A stretch of 64,000 bases of DNA from positions 111,078 to 175,077 of the forward strand of contig CAYNPO010000006.1 of NCBI GenBank assembly GCA_964399165.1, in the 5' to 3' direction. Positions 56,060 through 64,000 of this stretch are shown in pieces. The translations under genes and the position numbers were made by a program. The number at the start of each line of letters is the position of its first letter. Position 1 is the first letter of the stretch. The notes under the pieces are model-generated. The model saw only the letters and a list, made by a program, of their open reading frames with translations. It searched no databases and was not told where the DNA came from. Source of the DNA: UBA6144 sp964399165 (GTDB taxonomy: Bacteria > Bdellovibrionota > Bacteriovoracia > Bacteriovoracales > Bacteriovoracaceae).

Positions 56060-57011
56060 CCAACACTTTTACGGACACGGCAAACTCCTCCTCTCCGGCG
56101 AGTACTTCGTCACCGAAGGCGCTCTGGCGCTGGCCTTGCCCACCACGGTCGGCCAAAGCCTGAAGGTGCGCGCGCGCACTTCTTACACCCCCGTCTTGCG
56201 CTGGAGTGCCCTGGACCACGCCGGCAAACCGTGGTTTGAGGCCGAGTACGAGTTCTGGCACTTCAACGAGGTGCACGCCACCGACCCGGACGTCTCTAAA
56301 GACCTCCAGGCGATCCTACGGCAGGTACGCCGCCAGAATCCCCACTTCCTGCGCGAGGAGGAAGAGGTGACGGTGGAAACCAAGTTGGAGTTCCCCAGGG
56401 ACTGGGGCCTGGGATCTTCCTCCTCGCTGCTCTACAACGTGGCCCAGTGGGCCTACGTGGGCCCGTTCGAGCTGGCCGAGAAGGTCTTCGGCGGCTCGGG
56501 CTACGACATCGCTTGTGCCCAGTCCATGGGGCCCATCCACTTCCAGCGCATCGGCAGCTCTCCCCACTGGCGGCCAGTGGCCTTCGCACCCGCTTTCAAG
56601 GACCAGCTTTTCCTGGTGCACCTGGGGAGGAAGCGGGACACGCGGGCCGCACTCGCCGAGTTCCACAAACTCACGCTTGCGGAGCGACGCGCTCCGGTGG
56701 AGCACGTAACCGCCCTGACCCGTGAGTTCACGCACGCCGTGACCTTGGGCGCCTTCGCCCGCGCCATGCGTGAGCACGAGGAGTTGGTGGGCAGTGTACT
56801 TAAGACCGAGCCGGTGAAGCGCGAGCGCTTTGTGGATTTCTGGGGCGAGGTAAAATCCCTGGGCGCCTGGGGCGGAGATTTCGCCCTGGTGGCCTCCGAG
56901 CGCGGACCGCAGGAAACCCGGGCCTATTTCGAGAGCAAGGGCCTCACCACCGTCATCCCCTACGGTGAGTTGGTGTGTGACCCACGCCAAGAAGCGCCCC
57001 GTGGGGCCTGA
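56052..57011 (+). CDS. GHMP kinase in the mevalonate operon, phosphomevalonate kinase candidate
   Basis: 319 aa. GHMP layout: HGKLLLSGEYFVTEGALALALP at the N-terminus, motif 2 as PRDWGLGSSSSLLYNVAQWA, GSGYDIACAQSMGPIHF, and a C-terminal GAWGGDFALVAS as motif 3. The GYDIACA block is typical of an orphan GHMP kinase kept next to mvaD in other mevalonate-using bacteria and usually labelled mevalonate or phosphomevalonate kinase. As a mevalonate-kinase-like gene is also present, the missing phosphomevalonate kinase step fits best. The GTG start overlaps the reductase gene by 8 bp. Confidence 0.75.
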   Translation: MRDQHFYGHGKLLLSGEYFVTEGALALALPTTVGQSLKVRARTSYTPVLRWSALDHAGKPWFEAEYEFWHFNEVHATDPDVSKDLQAILRQVRRQNPHFLREEEEVTVETKLEFPRDWGLGSSSSLLYNVAQWAYVGPFELAEKVFGGSGYDIACAQSMGPIHFQRIGSSPHWRPVAFAPAFKDQLFLVHLGRKRDTRAALAEFHKLTLAERRAPVEHVTALTREFTHAVTLGAFARAMREHEELVGSVLKTEPVKRERFVDFWGEVKSLGAWGGDFALVASERGPQETRAYFESKGLTTVIPYGELVCDPRQEAPRGA

Positions 57012-58047
57012 TTCCTGGAGGCGCCCATACGACGCGCGCCCGTTCCACACCCGGGTGCGCGCTCCCGCCAACATCGCCTGGGTCAAGTATTGGGGCAAGA
57101 AGGGCCCTCAGCTTCCGGCCAACCCCTCCCTGAGCATGACTTTGCGCGAGTGTGCCACCGTCACAGAGTTGGAGGCGACCCCGGCGCCGCAATTGGACGT
57201 GGAGCTGTGGTTTGCCGGTGCCCGCGAGGAGAGCTTCGAGCGCAAGACCCGGGCCCACCTGGGAAACCTCGCCGAGCTCTATCCCTTGCTCGGACGCTTC
57301 CGCTACAAGATCACGTCGGATAACACCTTCCCTCACTCCTCCGGCATCGCTTCCTCGGCCTCTTCCCAGGCCGCGCTTGCGCTGGCCCTCGGGCGCCTGC
57401 TACAGGCCCATGCGGGAGGGGAACTCCCGCTGACGGAAGTGGGGAGCATGGCGCGCCTAGGGTCCGGCTCCGCTTGCCGTTCCCTCCACGGGGGGTTCGT
57501 GGCCTGGGGGGAGAGCGCGCGCTTCGGAAGCTCCGACCTCCATGCGAATCCGATCAACGAACACGTGCATCCCGACTTCAAGCAGGCGCAGGACACGGTC
57601 CTCGTCGTCTCTTCAAGACAGAAAGAGGTTCCATCTCGCGCGGGCCACGGGCAGATGTCCGACCACCCCTTCGCTCAGGCGCGCTTCCAACAGGCCGGCG
57701 CGAACTTCGACCGCCTAGCGGACGCACTCCAAAGCGGCGATTGGAGCGTGGCCGGTGAAGTGATGGAGGAAGAAGCACTCACGCTGCATGCGCTGATGTT
57801 GGCGGGACGTCCCGGCTACGTCCTCCTGGAGCCGAACAGCCTTGAGATTATCCGTCTGGTGCGTCTCTTCCGCCGCGAATCCGGAGTGCCCCTGTATTTC
57901 ACCATCGACGCCGGTCCCAACATCCATTTGGTCTATCCTGAGTCGGCCCTTCCCAAGGTGGGCCCTTTCGTCCGCCATGAACTCTTGCGCTTCACCGAGC
58001 AGGGGCAAGGGGCCATCTGGGACCGGGTGGGAGAGGGGCCCGAGTGA
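57001..58047 (+). CDS. mvaD: Diphosphomevalonate decarboxylase
   Basis: 348 aa from the GTG chosen. It converts diphosphomevalonate to isopentenyl diphosphate. Motifs: NIAWVKYWGKKGPQLPANPSLSMTL, SDNTFPHSSGIASSASSQAAL, GSGSACRSLHGGFVAWG and the catalytic-Asp strand FTIDAGPNIHLVYPES. All key residues look intact. The start is uncertain: GTG at 57001 or 56965 are possible, and GGAGG at 57014 has no start codon after it in frame. Overlaps both neighbours. Confidence 0.93.
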   Translation: MGPDSWRRPYDARPFHTRVRAPANIAWVKYWGKKGPQLPANPSLSMTLRECATVTELEATPAPQLDVELWFAGAREESFERKTRAHLGNLAELYPLLGRFRYKITSDNTFPHSSGIASSASSQAALALALGRLLQAHAGGELPLTEVGSMARLGSGSACRSLHGGFVAWGESARFGSSDLHANPINEHVHPDFKQAQDTVLVVSSRQKEVPSRAGHGQMSDHPFAQARFQQAGANFDRLADALQSGDWSVAGEVMEEEALTLHALMLAGRPGYVLLEPNSLEIIRLVRLFRRESGVPLYFTIDAGPNIHLVYPESALPKVGPFVRHELLRFTEQGQGAIWDRVGEGPE

Positions 58048-58901
58048 ACGCCGACCGCACTTTTCCCGCCAAGGTTCTTCTCTTCGGCGAGTACACCGTC
58101 ATCCGCGGCGGGCAGGCGCTGGCCTTGCCTTACGCGAGCTATGGCGGGCGCTGGAGCCGGAGAGTGGCGGCTGGTCCGGCCCCGGCGGATTGGACCCCGC
58201 TTCTGCGTTTTCTGGCCGCCCACCCCGAGCTGGAGATCGACCTGCCTCGGCTCGCTTCCGATCTTGAGGCGGGCGCGGGCTTCGAATCGGACATTCCCCG
58301 AGGCAAGGGGCTCGGGAGCTCAGGCGCGCTGGTGGCCGCCTTGCTGGCCCACTATGGCCCCGCCCGCGTGTGGGGGGTGGAAGAGGTGAAGACGCGCTTG
58401 GCGGGCCTTGAGGCTTGCTATCACGGGCAGAGCTCCGGCGTGGATCCCCTCGTCTCCTGGACCGCCTCACCACTGTTGTTGCGCGGTGACGCCCCGAAAC
58501 CGGTGGAGCTTCCCCTGAAGCAATGGGCCGAACTGAGGCGCTGGTTCCTGCTAGACTCCGGCGTCGCCCGCCATTCCGCTCCGCTGGTGGCGGAGTTCAA
58601 GCGTAAGGCGCAAACCACCGAGTTCCAGTCGGCGCTGGGTGAGCTTGAGTCGCTGGTGGGGGAAGGGATCGAGGCCTATGAACACGTGGACGAGGCGGGC
58701 ATGAACCTCGCCATGGAAGCGCTCTCGCGGCTACAGCTGTCAGCCTTTGCCGAGATGGTTCCGCCCTCCGTGCGTGGTCTGTGGGAAGAGGGCCTCGCCC
58801 AGCGTGAGTGGGCGCTTAAACTCTGCGGCGCCGGCGGGGGCGGTTTCTTCCTAGGCTACCGCCTGCGCCGGGAGACGCCGGGAGATGTCCTTTTCTTCTA
58901 G
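58044..58901 (+). CDS. mvk: Mevalonate kinase
   Basis: 285 aa, slightly short for the family (about 300). GHMP kinase: FPAKVLLFGEYTVIRGGQALALP, PRGKGLGSSGALVAALLA, ACYHGQSSGVDPLVSW and the C-terminal KLCGAGGGGFFLGY. The G-x-x-S-G-x-D-P substrate block matches mevalonate kinase rather than the other two GHMP proteins of this operon. GTG start overlaps the decarboxylase stop (GTGA). Last gene of the operon; its stop is 2 bp from the convergent crotonase gene. Confidence 0.88.
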   Translation: MNADRTFPAKVLLFGEYTVIRGGQALALPYASYGGRWSRRVAAGPAPADWTPLLRFLAAHPELEIDLPRLASDLEAGAGFESDIPRGKGLGSSGALVAALLAHYGPARVWGVEEVKTRLAGLEACYHGQSSGVDPLVSWTASPLLLRGDAPKPVELPLKQWAELRRWFLLDSGVARHSAPLVAEFKRKAQTTEFQSALGELESLVGEGIEAYEHVDEAGMNLAMEALSRLQLSAFAEMVPPSVRGLWEEGLAQREWALKLCGAGGGGFFLGYRLRRETPGDVLFF

Positions 58902-58903
58902 GG

Positions 58904-59776
58904 TCAGTGCTCGGTTTCGGCGCCAGCTTGAGCTTGGTCGGGGACCAAGGTCAGCTTGACGGCGTAGCCCAGACTCTTGGCGGGCATGAACGGCGTGACA
59001 TTGTCCGTTTCTGCTGCCGACTCGGCCCGGGCCTTCCAGTCCTCGGCCACCAGCGCCGCCTTGGCGATCTTGCGGTCCCCGTCCAGGGCGCGTTCCAAAG
59101 ATTCCCGTTGGGCCTCAAACACGCCGAGTTTCGCTTGAATCCGTTGCACGGGTGCCTGAGCATGCACGCCCTCGAGAGTCTTGCGCACGGTCTCTTCTTT
59201 CGTCGAAGCGGGATAAGTGGCATGGATAAAGCCGGAAGCGCTCAGCTGGGCTAGGGGAATGGCGGTGCCGAGCGACGTCCATTGGCGCGCGTGGGCGGGG
59301 GAAACTTGGTGTGCCAGGAGCGCCATGCCGCCAGAAGCGGGGAGAAGTCCGAGCCGGGCATGGTCGAACTTAAGTTCGGCGGTGGTGGCGCACAGGCGCA
59401 CGTCCGCGCCCAGGGCCAACTCCATGGCCCAGTTGGCCGCGCCCTCGCCCAGGTCCATCACCACCGTCTGAGGGACTTGCATCATGGCCCACACGACTTT
59501 CTGGAGCCGCTGCTGGAGCTTCTCCAGCTGGGGGGCGGCCATGCGGGAGAGCGCCGCAGGGTCTGCGCCCCGGGAGAAGCGGGCAGAGTCTGAGTGGATG
59601 TGCAGCGAACTGATTTCCACCCGGGAGACACACCAAGCGAGTAGCGACTCCAACTCGAAGAGCATCTCGGGGTGGACGGGGTTGCCGTCGGCGCCGCGGG
59701 AAAGAGTGATGTGGAGGGTGCGGGTGGTCTTGTCGAGGCGGGTCTTAAGGGTGGCGTAGTTGAAGAGCTGGAACAT
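58904..59776 (-). CDS. Enoyl-CoA hydratase/isomerase (crotonase) family protein
   Basis: 290 aa. Crotonase fold: RFSRGADPAALSRM matches the first oxyanion-loop segment and ALGADVRLCATTAELKFDHARLGLLPASGG the second. Catalytic glutamates of hydratases are not obvious, so it may act as an isomerase or a CoA-binding protein. The start at 59776 has AAGGAAGG at 7 nt; the frame runs further upstream without signals. Stand-alone; the 143 bp before trxB shows nothing notable. Confidence 0.8.
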   Translation of the reverse strand: MFQLFNYATLKTRLDKTTRTLHITLSRGADGNPVHPEMLFELESLLAWCVSRVEISSLHIHSDSARFSRGADPAALSRMAAPQLEKLQQRLQKVVWAMMQVPQTVVMDLGEGAANWAMELALGADVRLCATTAELKFDHARLGLLPASGGMALLAHQVSPAHARQWTSLGTAIPLAQLSASGFIHATYPASTKEETVRKTLEGVHAQAPVQRIQAKLGVFEAQRESLERALDGDRKIAKAALVAEDWKARAESAAETDNVTPFMPAKSLGYAVKLTLVPDQAQAGAETEH

Positions 59777-59919
59777 TCCCGAACCTTCCTTGGTTTTGGA
59801 GTTTTCCGTGCGGGGGACCGATCCATGGCCACCGCTCATAAAAATTGTTCCGCACCCGTTGAAGGTCCGTCAAAGGGGAAACTGTTGCCGTCAGTTATAA
59901 GCCGTGGGGGCGGCAGGGC

Positions 59920-60855
59920 CTAGTGGCCTAACCCCTGGCTTTCCAACCAACGCTCGGCCTTGATGGCGGCCTGGCAACCAGATCCGGCGGCCGTGATGGC
60001 CTGGCGGTAGTAGGAGTCCTGCACGTCCCCGCAGGCGAACACCCCGGGCACGTTGGTCTCGGGGCCATTTTGCGTCCGGATGAAACCGTTCTCATCCAGG
60101 GTGATCTGGCCCTTGAGGAAGCCCGTGTTGGGAGTGTGGCCGATGCCGTAGAAGAGCCCATCGGTCTTGCGCTCGGTAACGTCCCCGGTCTTGAGGTTTT
60201 TGACTTTGATGCCCGTGACGCCCGAGGCGTCATCCAGGATCTCCACCACCTCTGTGTCCCACACGAACTCGATCTTGGGGTTCTTGAAAGCGCGCTCCTG
60301 CATGGGCTTGGAGGCGCGCAAGGTGTCTCGCCGGTGGACGATGTAAACCTTGCTGGCGAACTTGGTGAGGAAAGTGGCGTCTTCCATGGCGGTGTCGCCG
60401 CCGCCCACCACGTGGACGACTTTGTTGCGGTAGAAAAACCCGTCGCAAGTGGCGCAAGTGGAAACCCCACGGCCGGTGAGTTCCTTCTCCTTGGGAAGCC
60501 CCATGAACTTGGCGGAGGCGCCGGTGGAGATGATCAGGGTGTGGGCGTGGAACACGTCGCCCTTGTCGGTGGTGACTTTGTAGGGGCGCTTGGAAAGATC
60601 TACGTCGCTGGCCTTCACCGGCAGGTACTCGGCGCCGAAACGCGCGGCCTGCTTCTTCATGTTCGCCATGAGTTCGGGCCCCATCACGCCCTCGGGGAAT
60701 CCGGGGAAGTTCTCCACTTCGGTGGTGAGGGTGAGCTGCCCCCCGGGCTCATGGCCTTCCAGGACCAGCGGCCGCATGGTGGCGCGGGCGGTGTAGAGGG
60801 CGGCGGTGAGACCGGCGGGGCCGGTGCCGATGATGATGACGGGACGGACGTCCAT
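59920..60855 (-). CDS. trxB: Thioredoxin reductase
   Basis: 311 aa, standard length. FAD/NADPH flavoenzyme: IIIGTGPAGLTAALYTARA as the FAD site, the redox pair Cys134/Cys137 in CATCDGFF, VVGGGDTAMEDATFL for NADPH and FACGDVQDSYYRQAITAAGSG at the C-terminus. It reduces thioredoxin and so could support the glutathione-peroxidase-family protein at 68. AAAGGGG precedes the ATG. Follows the small gene at 60873 by 17 bp. Confidence 0.97.
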   Translation of the reverse strand: MDVRPVIIIGTGPAGLTAALYTARATMRPLVLEGHEPGGQLTLTTEVENFPGFPEGVMGPELMANMKKQAARFGAEYLPVKASDVDLSKRPYKVTTDKGDVFHAHTLIISTGASAKFMGLPKEKELTGRGVSTCATCDGFFYRNKVVHVVGGGDTAMEDATFLTKFASKVYIVHRRDTLRASKPMQERAFKNPKIEFVWDTEVVEILDDASGVTGIKVKNLKTGDVTERKTDGLFYGIGHTPNTGFLKGQITLDENGFIRTQNGPETNVPGVFACGDVQDSYYRQAITAAGSGCQAAIKAERWLESQGLGH

Positions 60856-60872
60856 GGCGGGCCCCTTTCCGT

Positions 60873-61076
60873 TCAGTGCAGTTTTTCTTTTTCTTCGCCC
60901 ACGCCCAATTTCTTCTTAATGACGGCGGGACGGTCATCCATGTCCGGGTTGAGTTCGTAGTACGCCTTCACCGACACCAGCTCTTTGGGGTTGGGCGCTT
61001 TCTCAGTGCGCGTGAAGCTCTCGCCGGTGAGGGAGCACTCGTAGTCGTAGGTGATGCGTTCTCTTCTGCGTTTCAC
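60873..61076 (-). CDS. Small conserved-looking protein upstream of trxB
   Basis: 67 aa from the GTG preceded by AAGGA at 7 nt; a longer ATG version starting at 61145 has no ribosome-binding site. The sequence shows TYDYECSLTGESFTRTEKAPNPKELVSVKAYYELNPDMDDRPAVIKKKLG, with one cysteine and a charged end. Its position 17 bp before trxB suggests coexpression and perhaps a redox link. Function unknown. It is divergent from the envelope-protein pair (147 bp). Confidence 0.7.
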   Translation of the reverse strand: MKRRRERITYDYECSLTGESFTRTEKAPNPKELVSVKAYYELNPDMDDRPAVIKKKLGVGEEKEKLH

Positions 61077-61222
61077 GCGGGATCCTTGGTAAAAGTCGGT
61101 GCCAGCAGTGTAGGCGCTTCGACACGCTTTTTCAAGAACTTGCATATTTATGGCGGAGGGGCGCCAACACGTCTTTTCAAGCCTTTCAAGACGTGTCAGG
61201 CTTGTCTAAGAGAGGCCCACGG

Positions 61223-62719
61223 ATGGTTTTCGTCTTTCTACTCCTGCTGTTGTCGGGGGGCGCGCGCGCCCAATCCGGCGGCGTCGTCGAGGCCCGGCTC
61301 CTCTCCAAATCCTCCACCGGTAAAACCGTCCTCCTCAACGTGGGCGCCTGGGAGTCCGTAAACACCGGCGACTTCGCCGTGCTCATGCGCCGGGTGGGCC
61401 CAGGTGACGGCAAGGGCATGCAGGTAGTGCCGGTGGCGAAAGGCCGCGTGTTGAAGGCCAGCCGCAACCGCTCCGTGTGGATGCTCTATAAGGTCTTCGA
61501 CGCCGCCCAACTAGTGCTGCGGGACCCCTATTTAGTGGCCACCGAGTCCAGCACCATGAGCGGGCGCCGCGACCTAGAAAGCGACCGCGCCCGTTTGGTG
61601 GATGAACGCGCCCAGATGGCCGCCACCGCCAACTCCAAGCAGCGCGGGGATAGGGATCACCTGGCGGTGAAGGGGGCGGACTACCGCGTGCTGGACGAGA
61701 TGCACCCTCTGGACGAGCGCTACGAGAAGGACGGCACCCTCCACGACCTGGATGCATGGGTCACCGTGGGGAGCAAGGGCCAAGAGAAGTACGCGCGGGC
61801 CCTGTGGCGCTCGCCCCACGAGGACGAGTTCGCTCGTACCCAGCGCCTGGAAACCTTCGAGAAAATCGTGGTGAACTACCTGCGGCGGGTGAACGAGCCC
61901 GGGTTCAACTACGCCACTTTCTACGCTTCCGCCCCGGATGGCTCCGGCATGCCGGCAAAAAACACATTCCGCAGCGAATACATGGCCTTCCTGGAAAACC
62001 GCGAGGAGAACCGCGCCCAGGACGCCGAGTTTCATCGCGAGATTCTCAAAAAGGGAGACTCTTGGTCGGCGCAGTATTCCGATGAGGAATTGGCCCGCCT
62101 CATGAGCCGTGTGGGCGGGTTGCAGGAGCGCGAGCGCCGGGAAGCCGCCTTGGTGGTGGCCCGCTCCTGGCAGAGCTCCGGGAGTTTTGGCCTGAACCTG
62201 CTGGACAACGAGAACCGCGCGGACGCCGAGGGCGCCCGTAAGGCCAAGTGGAACGTAGAGCTCATGGGCGAGTGGTTTCCGGCCCCGCGCCACGCCACCG
62301 CCGAGAGGCTGGGTATTTGGGGGGGCGTTCGCTACGTGGAAGACGGCGTCTCCATCGGCTCACTCAACGCCCAGGCCACGGAAACCAGCCTCGCCCTCGG
62401 GGCGGCTTGGCATCCGTTCCGCTCACCGTTCACGGTGGGGCAGAACATCCCCTTCGTGGGCGTCGGCGTGCGCTCCGGCGTCTCGCGCCTTCAAGTGGCC
62501 AGCACCGGCGAGAAAGGGAATTACGCCCTCTTCTCCGCGCCAGCTTTGGTGGCAGGGGTGAAGTACCACTTCACCTCGGGCTGGGGTTTACGCGTAGCGG
62601 GTTCCGTGGAAAAATTGTTGTTAGAACAGACCGGCACCACCCGTCTCGACGGGGATTTGCCCGGACGAACTGAAATCTTGGATGGCCGCCTATCGATCGG
62701 CCTGACCAAATTCCACTAG
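61223..62719 (+). CDS. Exported protein with N-terminal module and C-terminal barrel-like domain
   Basis: 498 aa. Signal peptide VFVFLLLLLSGGARA. The first mature module (about 20-110, VEARLLSKSSTGKTVLLNVGAWESVNTGDFAV...NRSVWMLYK) has a counterpart in the next gene. A charged helical middle is followed by a C-terminal beta-rich part of about 170 residues with alternating hydrophobic strands (WGVRYVEDGVSIGSL..., ALGAAWHPFRSPF), fitting an outer-membrane barrel; the last residue is His, not Phe. GAGG lies before the ATG. Confidence 0.72.
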   Translation: MVFVFLLLLLSGGARAQSGGVVEARLLSKSSTGKTVLLNVGAWESVNTGDFAVLMRRVGPGDGKGMQVVPVAKGRVLKASRNRSVWMLYKVFDAAQLVLRDPYLVATESSTMSGRRDLESDRARLVDERAQMAATANSKQRGDRDHLAVKGADYRVLDEMHPLDERYEKDGTLHDLDAWVTVGSKGQEKYARALWRSPHEDEFARTQRLETFEKIVVNYLRRVNEPGFNYATFYASAPDGSGMPAKNTFRSEYMAFLENREENRAQDAEFHREILKKGDSWSAQYSDEELARLMSRVGGLQERERREAALVVARSWQSSGSFGLNLLDNENRADAEGARKAKWNVELMGEWFPAPRHATAERLGIWGGVRYVEDGVSIGSLNAQATETSLALGAAWHPFRSPFTVGQNIPFVGVGVRSGVSRLQVASTGEKGNYALFSAPALVAGVKYHFTSGWGLRVAGSVEKLLLEQTGTTRLDGDLPGRTEILDGRLSIGLTKFH

Positions 62720-62728
62720 GACGTGAGC

Positions 62729-63811
62729 ATGGATGCGAAAAAAACTTGGGCCTTGGTTCTCATGCTGGCGGTTTCCCTTTCCGCGGCCGCGTTGGAAGTG
62801 GACGAGCGCCTCACCTTGCGGGTGCTCAAGGTTTCCGAAACCCGCAAGACCTTGCTCATCAACCGCGGTAGCGAAGATGGACTGGCCGAAGGCGACCACG
62901 CCAAGTTCTTCGTTTCCTCCGGTGTCGTGGTCCGGGCAGTGGCGTTGAAAGTTTCCCCATCCCGCTCCGTGTGGGCAGCCTACCGCTTGGTGAACGCCGA
63001 TCTGGTGGTCCCCGACGCCGTCATGACCTTGAAGATCGCCCCGCCGGTGAAGCTCACCCAGGACGAAACCAAGATGGTGGAGGCCGAGGACACCCCCACC
63101 CAAGTAACTACGGAGAACGCCCCATCCCTTGGCATCCCCTTGGCCGAAGGTGCCAACGACCTGCCCGCCGGCACCGCCGTGGTGGACGCCACTTCCCAGG
63201 CTGACTTGGCCGCGCTCAACGCCGCTCCCAGCAGCCTACGCGAGAGCAACATGGAGATTTGGGGTGCCTTGAACTACTCCGCCCTCAGCACCAAGAGCAC
63301 CGGCGAGGAGCCGGAGCAGGACTATAGCGGCAATAGCACGCCCACGCAGTTCGCGGTGGGGGGCGAGTACTATTCCAAGCAAGAGGGTGCTTGGTGGGCC
63401 CGGTTTTCGCCCTACGCTTTCTTGGCTTCCCAGCGGGGTGGGGGCATTAGTTACGAAGGGACCACTCAGGACGACGCCGTGACGGAGTTCGGCGGTGGCC
63501 TCAATTGGCATCCCTGGACAGCGCCTTGGACAGCCAACACCTTCATGCCTTTCCTGGGGGCGGGATTCGGCATGGGGACCGTGCAGAGTTCGCGGGAACT
63601 CGCCGGCACCACCAACGAAGCGAAGGGTTCGTCCTTCTCCACACACTTCGGTGCGGGCTTCAAGTTCTACACTGCCAACGGCTTCGGTGCGCGGGCCGTT
63701 CTCGACTATTACATGCGTAATGACAAGCTCAAGGAAGACATCACTGAGGCTTCCTGGGACCGCTCAACCTCGGGCCCACGCTTGTGGGTCGGCCTCGGCT
63801 ACCGCTTCTAA
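62729..63811 (+). CDS. Outer-membrane beta-barrel protein sharing the N-terminal module
   Basis: 360 aa. Signal peptide ending LSAAA, then a module (TLRVLKVSETRKTLLINRGSEDGLAEGDHAKFF...SRSVWAAYRLV) parallel to that of the upstream gene. After a Thr/Pro/Ala linker (about 120-165) comes a barrel of about eight strands ending GLGYRF, with the C-terminal Phe recognised by the BAM machinery. AGGA precedes the ATG; the gap to the upstream gene is 9 bp. Ligand unknown. Confidence 0.82.
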   Translation: MDAKKTWALVLMLAVSLSAAALEVDERLTLRVLKVSETRKTLLINRGSEDGLAEGDHAKFFVSSGVVVRAVALKVSPSRSVWAAYRLVNADLVVPDAVMTLKIAPPVKLTQDETKMVEAEDTPTQVTTENAPSLGIPLAEGANDLPAGTAVVDATSQADLAALNAAPSSLRESNMEIWGALNYSALSTKSTGEEPEQDYSGNSTPTQFAVGGEYYSKQEGAWWARFSPYAFLASQRGGGISYEGTTQDDAVTEFGGGLNWHPWTAPWTANTFMPFLGAGFGMGTVQSSRELAGTTNEAKGSSFSTHFGAGFKFYTANGFGARAVLDYYMRNDKLKEDITEASWDRSTSGPRLWVGLGYRF

Positions 63812-63839
63812 GAACTGTCCCATTTCCCTGGTGATGGAG

Positions 63840-63860
63840 AAGGCATGATGATGGCCTTTT
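63840..63860 (+). terminator. Weak terminator candidate
   Basis: AAGGC pairs with GCCTT across a 9-nt loop and is followed by TTCCTTCCTTT, about 30 bp after the barrel gene. The stem is short, so confidence is limited. Confidence 0.4.
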
Positions 63861-64000
63861 CCTTCCTTTAAGAGCGCAAGTTTTTCTACACAGTTTGTGT
63901 GTGGCGCAATGATTTCCCGGGCCTAGGCTTCTGTGTGCCGTCACTCGGCCTGCAGTATGGCCCTCCATGATCGCGCCCTGCCCCGTCTCCCAATGCACCT
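63861..64000. other. End of window without a supported gene
   Basis: About 140 bp with a small inverted repeat (ACACAGTTTGTGT near 63890). No gene start is evident before the window ends. Confidence 0.35.

Noticed and set aside
1..64000. tRNA or rRNA genes
   Set aside because: No T-loop-like GTTCGA...C context with matching stems was noticed in the intergenic gaps; a tRNAscan run would settle it.
1..64000. Prophage, integrative element or defence island
   Set aside because: No integrase, phage structural, restriction or toxin-antitoxin genes were recognised; the only mobile-type gene is the REP-type transposase.

Overview
The window is a 64-kb stretch of a GC-rich (clearly above 60%), densely packed chromosome from a Gram-negative bacterium. 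Lipoprotein signals, outer-membrane barrels, a KefB/YbaL-type antiporter and c-di-GMP proteins support the Gram-negative call. A mevalonate operon, a FliA-like sigma factor, an HD-GYP-like/PilZ/YajQ set, an IS200-like transposase with an arginine-rich N-terminus, and many unrecognised secreted proteins fit the old deltaproteobacterial lineages, Bdellovibrionota or Myxococcota relatives best. That placement is inference from gene content; no rRNA or tRNA gene is present.

Layout. 1-4700: glutathione peroxidase, degenerate HD-GYP-like regulator, DTW-domain tRNA modification enzyme, FliA-like sigma factor, BtaA-like protein and a small orphan with a clear terminator. 4700-6500: the least gene-dense stretch, holding a 38-aa membrane protein, a REP-type tyrosine transposase and beside it seven tandem ~53-bp repeats plus an inverted copy. 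6500-11200: M24 peptidase-like protein, YqeY, YajQ, proA-proB and a divergent PilZ protein. 11300-14700: a block of secreted proteins (two paralogous small proteins, a lipase-like protein, a cysteine-repeat lipoprotein and a truncated relative). 14700-26200: succinyl-CoA:3-ketoacid CoA-transferase, secreted endonuclease I, RlmM-like methyltransferase, cation/proton antiporter, FAD oxidoreductase and two tandem secreted 5'-nucleotidases. 26300-33300: RlhA-like U32 protein, RluE, SUI1, SulP transporter, PilZ protein and SrkA-like kinase. 33400-45900: a 1,359-aa cysteine-rich secreted protein, PhoD-like/PQQ-dehydrogenase pair, Maf, a baeRF-like protein, gamma-carbonic anhydrase and arginine decarboxylase. 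45900-52400: SGNH-like protein, TrhP-like U32 protein with a cluster-less partner, two single-domain cNMP-binding proteins, an M64-like metalloprotease and RlmL-like methyltransferase. 52400-58900: operon for a CBM9-like protein, an RsmI-like methyltransferase and five mevalonate-pathway proteins. 58900-64000: crotonase, thioredoxin reductase and two envelope proteins sharing an N-terminal module.

Three genome-level patterns stand out. First, about a dozen genes lack a Shine-Dalgarno site and instead carry a -10-like hexamer 5-8 nt before the start codon, as expected for leaderless mRNAs. Second, six convergent gene pairs end in shared 4-base stop overlaps (CTAG, TTAG or TTAA), leaving no room for terminators. 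Third, RNA-modification genes are unusually frequent, and four resemble enzymes acting on 23S rRNA positions 2445-2501 around the peptidyl-transferase centre. I saw no prophage, CRISPR array or recognisable defence island.
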